From the NCBI GenBank assembly GCA_037039685.1, contig JAWNGF010000002.1, positions 1,984,001 to 2,048,000 of the forward strand: a stretch of DNA of 64,000 nt. Direction: 5' to 3'. This DNA comes from Ceratobasidium sp. AG-K. Lineage: Eukaryota; Basidiomycota; Agaricomycetes; Cantharellales; Ceratobasidiaceae. The notes under the pieces were generated by a model that saw only the letters and a program-made list of their open reading frames with translations, was not told where the DNA came from and did no database searches. A program made the translations under genes and the position numbers. This document shows positions 11,201 through 22,204 of this stretch, piece after piece. The stretch's first letter is position 1. Each line of letters opens with the position of its first letter.

Positions 11201-14200
11201 CGGTTCTCAGCAAGACGGTTGCTCCTCCTGGAATCCGCATGCAGGCGGCTGAAGTCTTGGACGAGATATTGACTGTCGTACCTCGCAATCTATCTTCCAC
11301 TGGAGAGCTACAGCCCAAGGTTCAGGCTAGGGTCTTGGATGCACTCTTGGCCCAAGTGACACTCGAAGGCACATCAACCACTGTGATTGATATCCGTAAA
11401 CTTGGTCTCGAGACTCTGCACACCATACTCCAATTCTCCGGCCATACCCTCGTCATTGGGTGGGACACCATATTCGCGATGCTGGGGAACGTATGCAAGC
11501 CCGTGGTAATAACAGCCCCTGCGAGCTTAGACGATGTAGTGTCTATCAAATCCCCTGAATCCAGCGTCCCATCTACTCCTCAGACTCGCCGTTTCAGACC
11601 TCCCCCCCTGCAGTCCAAGAATAACAGCGTGCTTGTGCGCATCGCTTTTCAGTCTATGACACTAATGTGTGATAACTTGGACGTATTATCACCCGAACAC
11701 CTTCGGCTGTGTATTACTACACTGGGTCTATTTGGTCGTCAGCCTGACACAAATATTGCTCTCACTGCTGCAGAGAGTTTGCTATGGAGTGTGTCCGATT
11801 CAGTTCAGTCCAAGCGCAGAAATCCAGAAAAGGAGGAGGAATACAATCAACTATGGATGTTTTTGCTGCTTGAATTGCTTGGTCTTTGTTCGGATCCACG
11901 TCCCGAGGTGCGCAACGGCAGCATTCAGACACTATTCCGAACGCTACAGTTTTATGGTGCGACGCTGAGCACCGAAACATGGAACGAATGCATGTGGAAG
12001 ATTGTATTTCCGCTCATGTCGACACTATCGGCTGCCATTGAGCAAAATCTCGCTACATTGTCTCCCGAATCCGCTCCCGGAGCATCCTATTCTGCCCCGG
12101 CGTCCAAGGCGTGGTACGAAACCAAAACCCTTGCTTTTCAGTCCGTCGCTGCCATCTTGAATGACTTTCTGGTTACCAAGATCATGCATTTAGAAGACTA
12201 TGGCAAGGCCTGGGCCAGGTTTTTACAGATCGTGACAGAGTCCGTACTGGCCGATGATCGGACTACGAGTACGGCCGCCCTACGCTGTCTAGAAAAGGGC
12301 TTAATGAGCATGAACATGGTCGAGGTCGAGGCAAAAGAGCTAGCCGACAAGTCCAAAGATCAAATATGGTCATCTTGCGATGCCATTGGGATGGCGATAG
12401 ACCAGCACGCATCTTCGTCTGGGCCTCCGTTCACTCAGGAATGCCTCCAAGCGTTTGTAGATGTCCTCAAAGGACTGCATGGAGCTAGCCATGCCCTATG
12501 GATGCTCGACCGATTCAAGCGTTGCCTTGCCATTCTCAAGGCTGTGATCACCTACCCGAATTCCCCAGATTATAGACCCGACATTGACGGGCTGACGCCT
12601 GTGCAATCTGTTGTAATTGACGCTGTGTTAGACTTTGACCTCGCTTTTCCTGGACTACCGTCGCTTGTACTCACAGACCTTTCCGAGTTTGCGACTCTCG
12701 CTTTTCTTGCCTCATTTGACGTACCCGACGTGAACCCATCAGGGGATTCCCGCCGGCCACCCCGCAGGGTCACATACATTGCGTTGGCCAAACGGGTCAT
12801 GCCCGTGGTCGTCGAGATTTACGGTCGATTCAAGGGTGCGGTGGAAGTATACGAGGACGGTACAATAGATCACATACTTTCTGTGAGTCAGCAATATGAT
12901 GTGGCCAGATTACTCATTGCATCATTGGGCAGGCGTATTCCATCCCAATCAAGCTAAAATATGATTGCCCCGCACCCTCAAAGTTTGGTAACGATCTACC
13001 GCTATGGAAAACGGCAACAACTTGTGTGCTTCAGGTTATCAAACACTGTACTCTCGAATTTCCCAAATTGGATACAGGTAGGCTTGTATGCGCCGCCATA
13101 ACCATGGTCTAACTCACAAACCTATGTAGCGATTTCAGACAAGAGAATCGAAGCTGTTTGGCGACAAATCATCGACGTATTCAGAGGCGGTCTTCTTGCA
13201 GACTGGTAAGTACACTCTCAGGCTGGTTATGGGTTGGGATTTCAACGTGATTGATCGGCGTATGAAATGCTAACCGGTGCACGCCTCGTCAATAGCTCCG
13301 CCGCCGAATCTCTACCGCTCGACGTTCAAGACGCCGAAGAAAATTTTGATCTCGCGCTGCTGTCCTCGCTCGAAGTCGACGTCGTACCGCACCTCGGCAG
13401 TCCGCGTGTCCCAGACTATGTGATTACCCAATTCGCAAGGATCCTGCACTCGGCAAGCGCGCTCCACGCAGCCCCTGGAGGCTCGAACAGCAAATCCGGA
13501 CCGGGGAGCGAGTCGTGGGACGACGAGGAGGCGACGACGGAAAGCGTACGGCCCGTGCCGCGCGAGCGGTTCGCCTATTGGGCGTTTGATCTACTCGTCT
13601 TGGTGTGTGCGGTCGTCGAGACTGGTAAGCCTTGGCTTCTCGAGTTGCGCGCGGGGACTTGTATTAATCAAGTTACTATCCCGTTAGACCGAGAAGCGGA
13701 GCGCCGGCGAGTCGCCACGCTTTGTCTGCCCTTGTTCTTGGAACGATGTGAAGCCGTGCTGGTAAAATATACAAGGGACGAGGCCATACGTGGGAATGTT
13801 CCGTTCCCTAGGTAGGTACCTGTCACTGTGATCATCGGGAATCCACTGAACTTGTTCTAGGGTCCGGGAGGAAGAAGTCCTGTATGTTCTTCAGAGGCTC
13901 CTCAAACACGAGCTGTGGCCGGGCAGTTTATGGGCGGCATATTCAGACAAGCCGTCCGAGTATGCGGCTAGCCAACCACGTAAGTCTATGCGGTCATATC
14001 ATCTGCTTCTGTCGCTCCAATTACCTCGATGGTCGGTCATTTTGTCTGATTCCATTGCATGGATGCCGAGCGGCCGTTGGCTCATCAACAACACTTCTTA
14101 ATTGAAGCTGACATTTGTCCATAGCCATCGACACATTGCTCTCGCCCAGCCTACTAATTGCCGACGCAGCCAAACGATCTCGCCATGCCCACTTGCACAA

Positions 14201-14360
14201 ACTCTTCCACATCCTCGTCGAAATTTCCGGCATGGACGCAGCGGCGCGCATCATTGGCGAAGACAAGAACGGCGAAGCGATCAGCGCACGCGAGTTGGCC
14301 AAGCGGTGTTTGCGGGTTGTCGGGCAAGAGATTGGCGCGGGAGACGTCAAGGAATCTTAG
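8213..14360 (+). CDS. MON2: MON2/Ysl2 homolog, Arf-GEF-related Golgi scaffold
   Basis: A very long, intron-rich gene. Exon 1 is MSSLSFLVTELQ, followed after an intron by LASETRRKHPDIRE. Diagnostic blocks are LKPIFMGCATRNSKVVAISI, GVEIQLKILQTLLSLLTNF, IHGDLLGDALLLCFKLQDSR and AVVSSTAAATLRQLVMFIF, the DCB-type N-terminus of MON2. A HUS-like middle part and a large HEAT-like C-terminal half (one open exon from 11146 to 12957) follow, ending RVVGQEIGAGDVKES. MON2 resembles large Sec7 Arf-GEFs but lacks the Sec7 domain. Established work places it at the late Golgi/endosome with Dop1 and the flippase Neo1. Serine/proline-rich linkers occur near 10640-10740 and 11560-11630. Confidence 0.93.
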
Positions 14361-14427
14361 CGGGTGGTTTGAAATAAAGCAGTGTATTGTATTCCGCAAT
14401 CTGGTACATATAAACAAGCAATCGTAT

Positions 14428-16238
14428 TTAAAGGTCCCCGAACCTGCAATCGCGATGAGTTTCTGCAGCCTAGATGGAAGTCGAACCTACCTGTCTGGCA
14501 TGACGACGGGCGCAACCAAGCTCCAGATGTACAACAAGATGCACACCCAGCTCGAGACGACACGCATCCACATGGCGGTTTCAGAGCGGCCAATGTACAC
14601 GTCTTGGTTCGGATCGTGGCTCTCGGGAAGCGGGCGGGTGCTCACGACGTTCCTGCGCGGGCGTTAGATAAAGAAGAGAACTGGAGAAATGACTTGCCAG
14701 TCGGTGAGGAGCATGCCAACATACATGCTGCCCATGAGGAAGATGATATGGAACCAAGAGTACTAGGGCATATTAGATAGTTGTTCACATGACTTTCAGA
14801 CAACTCACATTGTAACGAGTCCCGGTTCGCTCATCGTCTCGCTCATCACCAGCAGGCGAGCTATCCTCGTCTTCGTCGTCCTCATCCAAAGCCGAAGCCG
14901 GAATCGCACTAGCCCAAATCAGCGACTGACTCAACCCAAGTCAATAGACTCACCCAGCCTCGACGGCAGCCAACAATGCCTGGTACCTCGGCGTATCCTT
15001 TCTCGTCGGCTGGGTCGTGATCAGCCCAACGCCCGAATCGCCCCTTGGATGCACCTCGTCGTCGGCCAACGCAATCGCGCTAGCTTTCTTCTTCCCGACG
15101 AGAGCCCTGCTCTGCGTCGCCGCGCGGGTAGTCGAATAGGCAATGGCGAGGAACGTAAAGATGGCGCCCATGATGACGGTGCCGTTGCGTGCCGGGGAGC
15201 GGTGCAGGGGGTTACAGTTGCCATCGGTGTGGTTTCCTACGGCCGAGGTGATGAGGTAGGTGCAGTACGCCGCGACCATGCTCGCCTGGGCGAGACCCGA
15301 GCGGGGGTTGGCGTCTTGGACTGCGGGGTGGATGCATACGAGGGTGACGAGGATGCACAGCGCGAGGTTGAACGAAATGAGGAATTGGTTCAGCGTGCAT
15401 CCTCCCCCGGCGAAAAAGACGTAGAGCAAGACGGTCAGGACGATCGAAGTTGTGTAGAGTCCGATCGTGGACCCGACGAGGATAAATTGCCAGAGTTTCG
15501 AGTCGTCTGGGGCCGAGTCGATGTGGTCTAGGCAGGTTTCGGACCACGAGTGGGCAAAGTCGACGAGGAGGACGAGGCCGAGGATGATGAAGAGTGTGGC
15601 GCCGATGAGGGAGAGGTAGTTGCCCCAGAAGATAAAGAAGCCATTGGGGATCGCAAACGAGATGCCAATGAGCACGAGCCAGAGCAGGACCTTGGGGCCC
15701 CACCACCTGTGCCATGTGAGTGCGAGTCGGCAACGTACTGGGCGTGCTTACCCGTTTTGGATGGCGGCGCGTTTGGTGCGGGTGTCCTTGACGCCAACGA
15801 GCGATGCGCTGAGGAGGGCGTGGAAGAGACATAGGGCAAAGCAGATGCGGTGGACGGCGAGAACGCCGTAGCACTTGTCGTTGGTACAGTCCATCTTGAT
15901 ATAGTCGTAGCTCCATTTCTCGACGAGCTTGATTGCTCGGTCGGTGCGCATCACCCAGGCCAGGATTGAATTAAGGGCGAATATGATCTGGAACGAGTTG
16001 ATTAATTGATGATGGATTGAATGGTGTGACGTACGGCGAATCCGACACGGGTCGCGATGGATGAATTACAATTGAACGACTTGCAAAACATGGACGCTGG
16101 GGTGTGTGAGTGACTGCGGGGGCGAGGGGTGAATGACATACCTGCGGTCGAGGTGAAGCAGAATGCGACACCGGCGACGCATGATGAGAGAACTGTGCCG
16201 GCGAGGCCGGTAAAGGGGAGAGCGAGGACGGCTCCCAT
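14428..16238 (-). CDS. SERINC/Tms1 (TDE1) family multispanning membrane protein
   Basis: About ten hydrophobic segments are seen. The N-terminus MGAVLALPFTGLAGTVLSS is the typical SERINC start, so I chose the ATG at 16238 rather than an upstream in-frame ATG. Other diagnostic blocks are CFTSTAASMFCKSFNCNSS, FALNSILAWVMRT, DKCYGVLAVHRICFALCLFH, FAIPNGFFIFWGNYLSLIG and HIIFLMGSMYVGMLLTDWNVV. The last part reads VYIGRSETAMWMRVVSSWVC and ends PVVMPDRFGDL at 14428. Getting this conserved end needs a GC-AG intron at 14653-14697 and another short intron. Family members sit in vacuolar, Golgi or plasma membranes and affect lipid composition, including scrambling. A long acidic loop precedes the last membrane helices. 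Confidence 0.9.
14653..14697 (-). other. GC-AG intron in the SERINC gene
   Basis: On the coding strand the 45-nt intron starts GCAAGT and ends CGCGCAG. Removing it joins TG to G and yields TDW-NVVSTRPLPES, matching the conserved MLLTNWNVV-like family block. Every GT donor nearby puts the downstream conserved blocks (VYIGRSETAMW, VVSSWVC) out of frame. Confidence 0.78.
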
Positions 16239-16659
16239 TGCCACAAATGTGGTTGTCGTGGGCGAGTGTAGGTAATGTCGGCGGTTTAGTGGCACGTGAT
16301 AATAGCTGGCCGGGGTCCCGGGGGCGAGTTGATAGGATGTGCGACAGTGTTGATGTTGGCGGGCCGACGGCGCTGCCGAGTAGGCTCCTACGGCCTCCGG
16401 ACTGGCTGGAGAAAGTTGGGGAAAACAGGCTCAAACCCGCATGGAAACACAACTCGATTGAATGCGTACCACTCAGGCATATTATAATTGAATAATAATA
16501 ATATAACTATGCGCGGAAGGCGTCGGAAGAATGAATGATGTACCGAAGTTCGAAGCCAGGGACAGGGTGGCGGAGGTCGGGACCCCTAGCGCCACATGGA
16601 CGGAGGTTGTGCAAGTTGAGCAAATTCGACGACGACGGGGCATAGAGCTGGCTCGTAGG

Positions 16660-19600
16660 ATGTCTGTGACTGCTCGCCCCCATGCCCATACCAGCCTCGG
16701 TGCGCCCAACAGCAGCCTACGGTCGCGTATACCCAAGGCCAAAGCCGGGCCTTCTGACCCACTCACCCGCCCGCGGAGCACGTCGCCGCGACCAGCGCCC
16801 CTGTTTACGTCGCACACAGCCCGCAACAGAGAGAGCCTGGTTGCGTCGGAAGACAGCCATGGCCAGACGGTGTTTCTCTCGGTGTGTTTTTTGCTGATTA
16901 TTTGAGCTGTGCTGACTCTGAGTAGCGCGTGCCACCCCGCAAGTCGAGTCTGTCGCGGCCTCCGACCCGCCTGGAGATCCCGTCGTCGCCGGATGACCCG
17001 CTGTTTTATCAGCCGCCGAGACAGACGTATCCGCTGCCCCACTCGCGCTCTGTTGTGCACCAGCGCGAGTCGATGATCACACAGAGCTCGGGCCAAACAA
17101 CGTCCTCGCTCTATCCCCCATCCAGCTCATCCCAGACAGGCCCCGACTCGCCCCCGTCGCCATCCACGCCCTCGGCCCACTCGTCCGTCGACCCAGTCGC
17201 CACTCCGGGATTCGCCGTCGACGCAGACGATGTGTCGTACCGCCTGCGTCTGCTCGTGCGCAACAACTACTTTCTTCCCCCCGCCCACTCCAAGCCCAAC
17301 CACTCGGAGCTCTCGCTGCTCGTGCCCAGCGCTGCCGTCCCACCGGCCAAGACGCCCTCGCCCACGTTTCGCGATCTTTTTCGTGTCGGCAGACCGCGAA
17401 CACCGAGCAAAGCCGCCCCAGAGTCCCCCAAACTCGTCAAACCGCCTCCGCCCCCGGTTGTGCGTCCAGCTGCCCCAGCCCGAGCAACAACACACCCAGT
17501 CTCGCTGTCCACCGCCCCCTCGCTGCGGGAAAATGAACGCCGCGGTCGCGTGCTTGTCATCCGGGAACGTATCGATGACTTGGTTACCGCCGCCAACTCG
17601 GCTGAAATTGACATGCGCGCACGCGAAGAGGACCGCAGGCGCAGGGAACCGCCCCACGCGACATCTCGTCCGGCTGTTGCGGACACAATCGACCCCACCG
17701 AGACGGTAGACCTCCCGGCGTATCAGTTCCCCGTCCAGTCGTCGCTCGCACCATTTGGCGGGCTCGGCGTAGACGGAAGCATTGGCGCAGCCGCACTCGC
17801 AGACACGCTCCCGCCTCGTCCAGAAGACACCGAAGACGAGGCATGGCGAAAAGCGCTCTTGCACAAGGCCGTCGGACTGAGCATGCTCTCCATTCCCGAG
17901 CCAACGCCACCCTCCAGCCAACGCTCCAAGTCGGTCACGCCCTCGATCGGCTCCAGTCCGGCCTCTGGTTCGCGGTCTGCTGCAGCCACTCCATCTCCAG
18001 CCATCGGTCGCTCCATCGTGCCCGGTTCCAGGTTGACCGCCCTCCCTCCGGCGACCCCCAAGTCCGGTATACGTTCTCCTGGGTTTGCGAGCCCCAATGC
18101 CAGTCGCTCGCCCGTCTCCAAGATGCGCGAACTCCCCATCGGCAACGGCACATCGCCCACGACCTCACTCCCACCTCCCCCGCGTGCCCGAACAGCTAGC
18201 AAGACGTCGCTCTCGCCCGCCAGCGCCCACAAACCCCTCTCGCCAGCCTTGAGCGCCAAGTCGCTTTCGCCCTCGCCCACGTCTCCGAGCAAACCCCTCG
18301 CCAAGCGTCCGTCCGAGATTGGAGCGGGTCGACCGTCGATGCTGCCCGTACCCAAACATACCGTCCGCCGAGCGCTCTCGACCCCAATGTTGGCGCAAAA
18401 GGTTGGAACTGCGGCAGCGAGCGAGTTGGAGAATACCCCGCCCCTCCCGAGTCCTAGGAGCACGCGGCTGCGGCCGTCGACGGGTGGTACGATATCGAGG
18501 AGCGTAACCCCGACGCGGGTTCCGAGAGCGGTCACGTCCCCCGCGGGCAGTCGCGTGCCAACTCCCTCGGCCAAGCAGCGCAAAGACTCGATCCAGTCGG
18601 TCCAGATGCAACGTGCCGAGTCGGTCCAACTCCAACGAGCCAGGACGCCCTCGCTCGCGCCTCGACCCATTACGCCCTTGATCCGGAGCACGACTCCCTC
18701 GCTCGCGTCTCCCACTGACCGCCGCGCACCTACTCCTTCGCCCGCTCTCAGACTCGAAACTCCCGAAGGCCACACGATGCTCCCCTCGCGGGATACGCTC
18801 GCGTCGTTTACGAGCGAATCACAGTACTCGGACGACGATGAGATCGTTGCAATCGACGATGACGAGGACGAAATCGTGGCTGTGGATGACGAAGACTCGC
18901 CCGACGAGGATGAGATGCGTGCACCTAGTCGAACAGGTGTGATGCTCCGTCCCGATTCACGGATGACAAACGCCACGGTCGTGCGTCCGTCGTTTACCGA
19001 AGGCCGGTCGGCGTCGCGGATGTCCCATGCCATGTCGGCGTTTGGCGGGGACCGGTCGATGAGTCCGTTGGGGTCGCAGAGAAATAGCATCGCCATGCCG
19101 TCGCGGAGGAGCAGCACCCTCATGAGCGAGCCTTTGCCAGACGAGGCGCCGGTCCCCAAGCTCAACGTGCGTCGGTCTCAGGTGATTGCGCCCCTGACCC
19201 TTCAGCCCCCTGCGCCTTCGATTGCGTCAACCATGGCCGCCCTGCGCTCGGCTCCTCCCCCCGCTTCGACGGATTTCTTCGACACGGTGTACACGCGCTC
19301 GCTCGAGACTGGCGGACTCGGATTCGACTCGGATTCAGAGCCCGAACCGCCCATGCCCATCTACGTTCAATCCCGCTCGCGCGCCGTATCCACCACGAGT
19401 GCCATCTCGACCCGCACCACCGGGAGCACCATTGGCTCGCTCGGGCTCAACCTCGGGATCGGCAAATCCACCTCGACGGTCATGCACTTTTCGAGCCGCT
19501 CGAACCCGTACCTCGCGACGGACCCGCATCCGTACCAGGGCCTCGACCCACGCAAGCCCGTGACCAACACTCCCCCTGCCAGCGCGAGCCAAACCAAGTT

Positions 19601-19940
19601 CAAGGGGTTGAACTTGCTTCGTCCGGCCACGAGTATGGGTCTTCGCACGAGCGGCCGCAAGAGCCCGCACTTGATTCAACACCCCGCCGTCCGGGCTGGG
19701 AGTTCAATGGGGTACGCACCGAGTAGTTCGCACGGGCACAGTTCGCATGGACACGAGTCGATTCGTTCGGGGGCAGCGTCCATTCAGTCCGAGACCCGCG
19801 CCGCACGGAGCGAAGAGTCAATCGCCTCGAGCCGCCGTCAGGACCCGCTCAACGGGCTGTACGCATCGCACATCCAAGCCGAGCGGGACAAGTTGCGCAA
19901 AATCAGTGCCGCGTCGCGCAAGCCCAAGCCAGACTTCTAG
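16660..19940 (+). CDS. Large Ser/Pro-rich intrinsically disordered protein
   Basis: Exon 1 (16660-16881, start MSVTARPHAHTSLGAP) joins through a 44-nt phase-0 intron (16882-16925) to one very long exon, giving about 1,078 residues. An ATG at 16531 is also in frame and could add 43 residues. The protein is dominated by Ser, Pro, Arg, Thr and Ala. It has many SP/TP and PTPS-type motifs (candidate CDK/MAPK or 14-3-3 sites), an acidic tract around 18830-18920 (EIVAIDDDEDEIVAVDDEDS) and a basic C-terminal helix (HIQAERDKLRKISAASRKPK). No globular catalytic domain is visible. I do not recognise the family. A cytoskeletal, cell-polarity or signalling scaffold is possible but unproven. GC content and codon use are markedly higher than in the flanking MON2 gene. 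Several antisense open frames overlap it and are composition artefacts. Confidence 0.75.
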
Positions 19941-20724
19941 TTTTGGACTATCTCTAGATTACCGGGCAGGTCCTCTTTTTCTTGTATATTCGCCTAGTTG
20001 TAAGATGTTCTTGTTTATGCGCTCGTTATCATTTTCCGTACACGTTATCATTGATTACTCTTGCTTTTGCATTTTTTTTTGTCGTATAGTATTATACGTG
20101 TCTATCGTTTTCGGGTAGTTGAATCCATCGAATTTAGCGGAAGTCGTGGAGATCCGAGTGAGCGCCGAGTGATCAGAGTGAAAACCGAGCGGGCCTGGTC
20201 AAGCCCGGATGAGCAGAGCGCAGATCGAGGGATGGCTAGTTACAGGTCGTTGGGGTTGGGCGCAGGTATATGCGTGACGTGTAGAGACCCTCTCTACGTC
20301 ACAGTCACTGCTGGGGTTTCTACCCCGCAATCGCATGCACTCTCTTTAGCTTTTACAAGTGAATCATTGCAGTGTATTTGAGACGAGGCGACTAGCGATG
20401 AACATTCAAGTCGGTTCAGGACCTGACATTTCCTATTCCGAGGCAACTTCCGGTTTGCGGTTTACTCCAAAGTAGAGTTTTTACCTCCGTATATGCATGC
20501 CTGCATCGATATGGTTGTACACGTATGCATTAGCCCAGGCGATGTGGAAAATTCGCCACCGATTTTCGTGGCGGCAATTTGCCTAATAGATTCATTAAAA
20601 ATGATAGTCAAGACACCATGGTAACGAATGCACCCGAAATTCATTCAAGTGGCACAATGGGACATGTATTCAGTTCCAAGGTGGGTGGTAGTGAAGTAAA
20701 ACTCATTAAACCTCGATACAATTC
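19941..20724. other. Intergenic/3'-flanking stretch
   Basis: 3' flank of the Ser/Pro-rich gene, with T-rich sequence around 19970-20110. Further on, a possible decayed exon lies on the minus strand around 20462-20600. It reads IRQIAATKIGGEFSTSPG followed by LMHTCTTISMQ, which loosely resembles a double-stranded RNA-binding domain. This may be an extra 3' exon of the neighbouring RNase III-like gene, but I could not build a convincing splice to it. Confidence 0.35.
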
Positions 20725-21519
20725 TCAAACTACACGAGGGGGAGGATGGTCAAATTTATCCAAGTCAACAGTTGACGACAGTACACCCGCCATCCAATCC
20801 CGCACGGCCTGAAATCCATCATTGCGATACACCGCAGCAACGTATGCTTTGAACACTGCAACCTGAGCGCCTTGGGACCGCTGTACTAGTATTTTGGCAC
20901 TTGTCCCCGAAGCCTGGAGTTGGCTCTCAAGACTATACATGGTCGTCCAGTCTGCAACTGAACTCCCTTTGATAAGTGCCGCCCGGACGATCTACTAACG
21001 GACATCAGCCACCTCTGCACTAGCGCACATGAATGCCCTATGTAGTGCTTGGAATTTTGTACGTACTGAAACCTCCCCCGGTGACCAAGACGGTCGCATT
21101 GCGAGGATCCAATCCGTGATGACTGCGGTGAGCAGTGGATCACCGAGGAGGGATAGTTGCTCATTGGAACCATCGGCTCCACGGTGGCGAAATACGACGC
21201 TTCGATCGCTCGGTTTGATTGCTGGTAATTCTGGCAGTGACATATAATGTTGACCATACAAGTTAAATTGCGTAGAGCAAATGAGTCGGTGGGATGGGGG
21301 TGATGCTGCACATTGATTGCCAGCAAGCCTGTGCACACTGCCTACTTGAATGGGCACTGCCTCCGTGTGAGTCCTGCCCATCATTTGGCCTGATGCAGAA
21401 AGCCTCCGTTGTCCCATGGAGAAAAGTTCAGGTGAGCCGATACTAAGCCGAACTCGCGTAGGGACTGACGGGCCACACCCATATTCATTTCCGAGTGGTC
21501 GATTCAACGTATTGCCCAT
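20725..21519 (-). CDS. RNase III-fold protein, probably catalytically inactive
   Basis: The block NEQLSLLGDPLLTAVI corresponds to the RNase III signature (consensus ERLEFLGDxVL). AVFKAYVAAVYRNDGFQAV corresponds to the second signature (DxFEAYVGAxYxDxG). The intervening part includes SWSPGEVS and SSVADWTTMYSLESQLQASG. Several metal-binding acids of active RNase III are replaced: the Glu in signature 1 is Ser, and the Asp and Glu of signature 2 are Ala and Lys. This resembles RNase III-fold proteins with structural roles, such as mitochondrial ribosomal L3/L44-type proteins. The exon structure between about 20995 and 21060 is uncertain: an in-frame TAG or a frame choice must be resolved by splicing. 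The start is also uncertain, with ATGs at 21519 and 21243. Confidence 0.6.
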
Positions 21520-21567
21520 AAGTAATCTACAACATTGAGTCCAGCCCTGGAGAACGTGTTGCAGGGC

Positions 21568-21842
21568 CTAACGCCCTTCCCGTTTGAAGTACGAACTTGC
21601 TACTGCGTTACCCTGAACAGCATTGAACACGGTTTCCCCCACTCCGAGAAACGTATCAGCGACGGATTTGAGCGTGGGATCTGTTATCAATGATGTTTGG
21701 GGGCTAAACGGGGCCAGGTTAGCTAGGAAGATATATCGGGTACACACACATACGCGTATCCAGTAGATTTCTTCACGCCCGCAAGGACAGACGATACGAG
21801 CACTGCGTCAAAAGCATAATGGAACAGGCGTCCGATAGCCAT
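21568..21842 (-). CDS. DUF1748 family small protein
   Basis: Two exons. The first encodes MAIGRLFHYAFDAVLVSSV then LAGVKKSTGYA. After an intron (donor GTATGT, acceptor GTTTAG) the frame continues PQTSLITDPTLKSVADTFLG and VGETVFNAVQGNAVASSYFK, ending REGR. This matches the fungal DUF1748 family of about 75 residues over its whole length, including the FLGVGE and SSYFKRE blocks. A hydrophobic N-terminal helix suggests membrane association, and family members are generally regarded as mitochondrial. The molecular role is not established. The start is at the conserved MAIGR, not an upstream in-frame ATG at 21917. Confidence 0.87.
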
Positions 21843-22204
21843 GGTTCGAGTTGTATTTGTCGTGAAAGCGAGTGCGAGATGATGTAAATTGTAAACTCGA
21901 TTCGTGGCTCGGAGCACCAGTAGAATATCGCACCAACGGGTGTTTTATCTCGTGGGGGGAGCGGAGATCAAGCAGCTTCTGATCGGAAAGCAGTCTATGG
22001 CGGGCAGAGGCTGCCGCTAGGTGACGCGTACGGCCGGCGCAGGAGGGCGATGGTGGGATACATCAGGGGAGCACAAACACACCAGAAACGGTAGCTTATG
22101 TAATATTATTGGCACAGGATCATTGGTTCCTGCTATTCTACAAGGTACCCCACCCCAAGTCGCAGAATCCCACATTTAAGTCGATTGAAGTTACTGTAGT
22201 GTGA
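21843..22204. other. Intergenic, upstream of the DUF1748 gene
   Basis: Contains the 5' flank of the DUF1748 gene and the 3' flank of the ABC transporter. I see no open frame or RNA gene here. Confidence 0.5.

Noticed and set aside
16929..16931. GTG as the start of the large Ser/Pro-rich protein
   Set aside because: A nuclear gene needs ATG. A phase-0 intron (16882-16925) joins this frame to an upstream exon with ATG at 16660.
17723..19165. 480-codon open frame antisense to the Ser/Pro-rich gene
   Set aside because: It is the mirror of GC-rich low-complexity coding sequence. The sense frame is longer, spliced in phase and has sensible composition.
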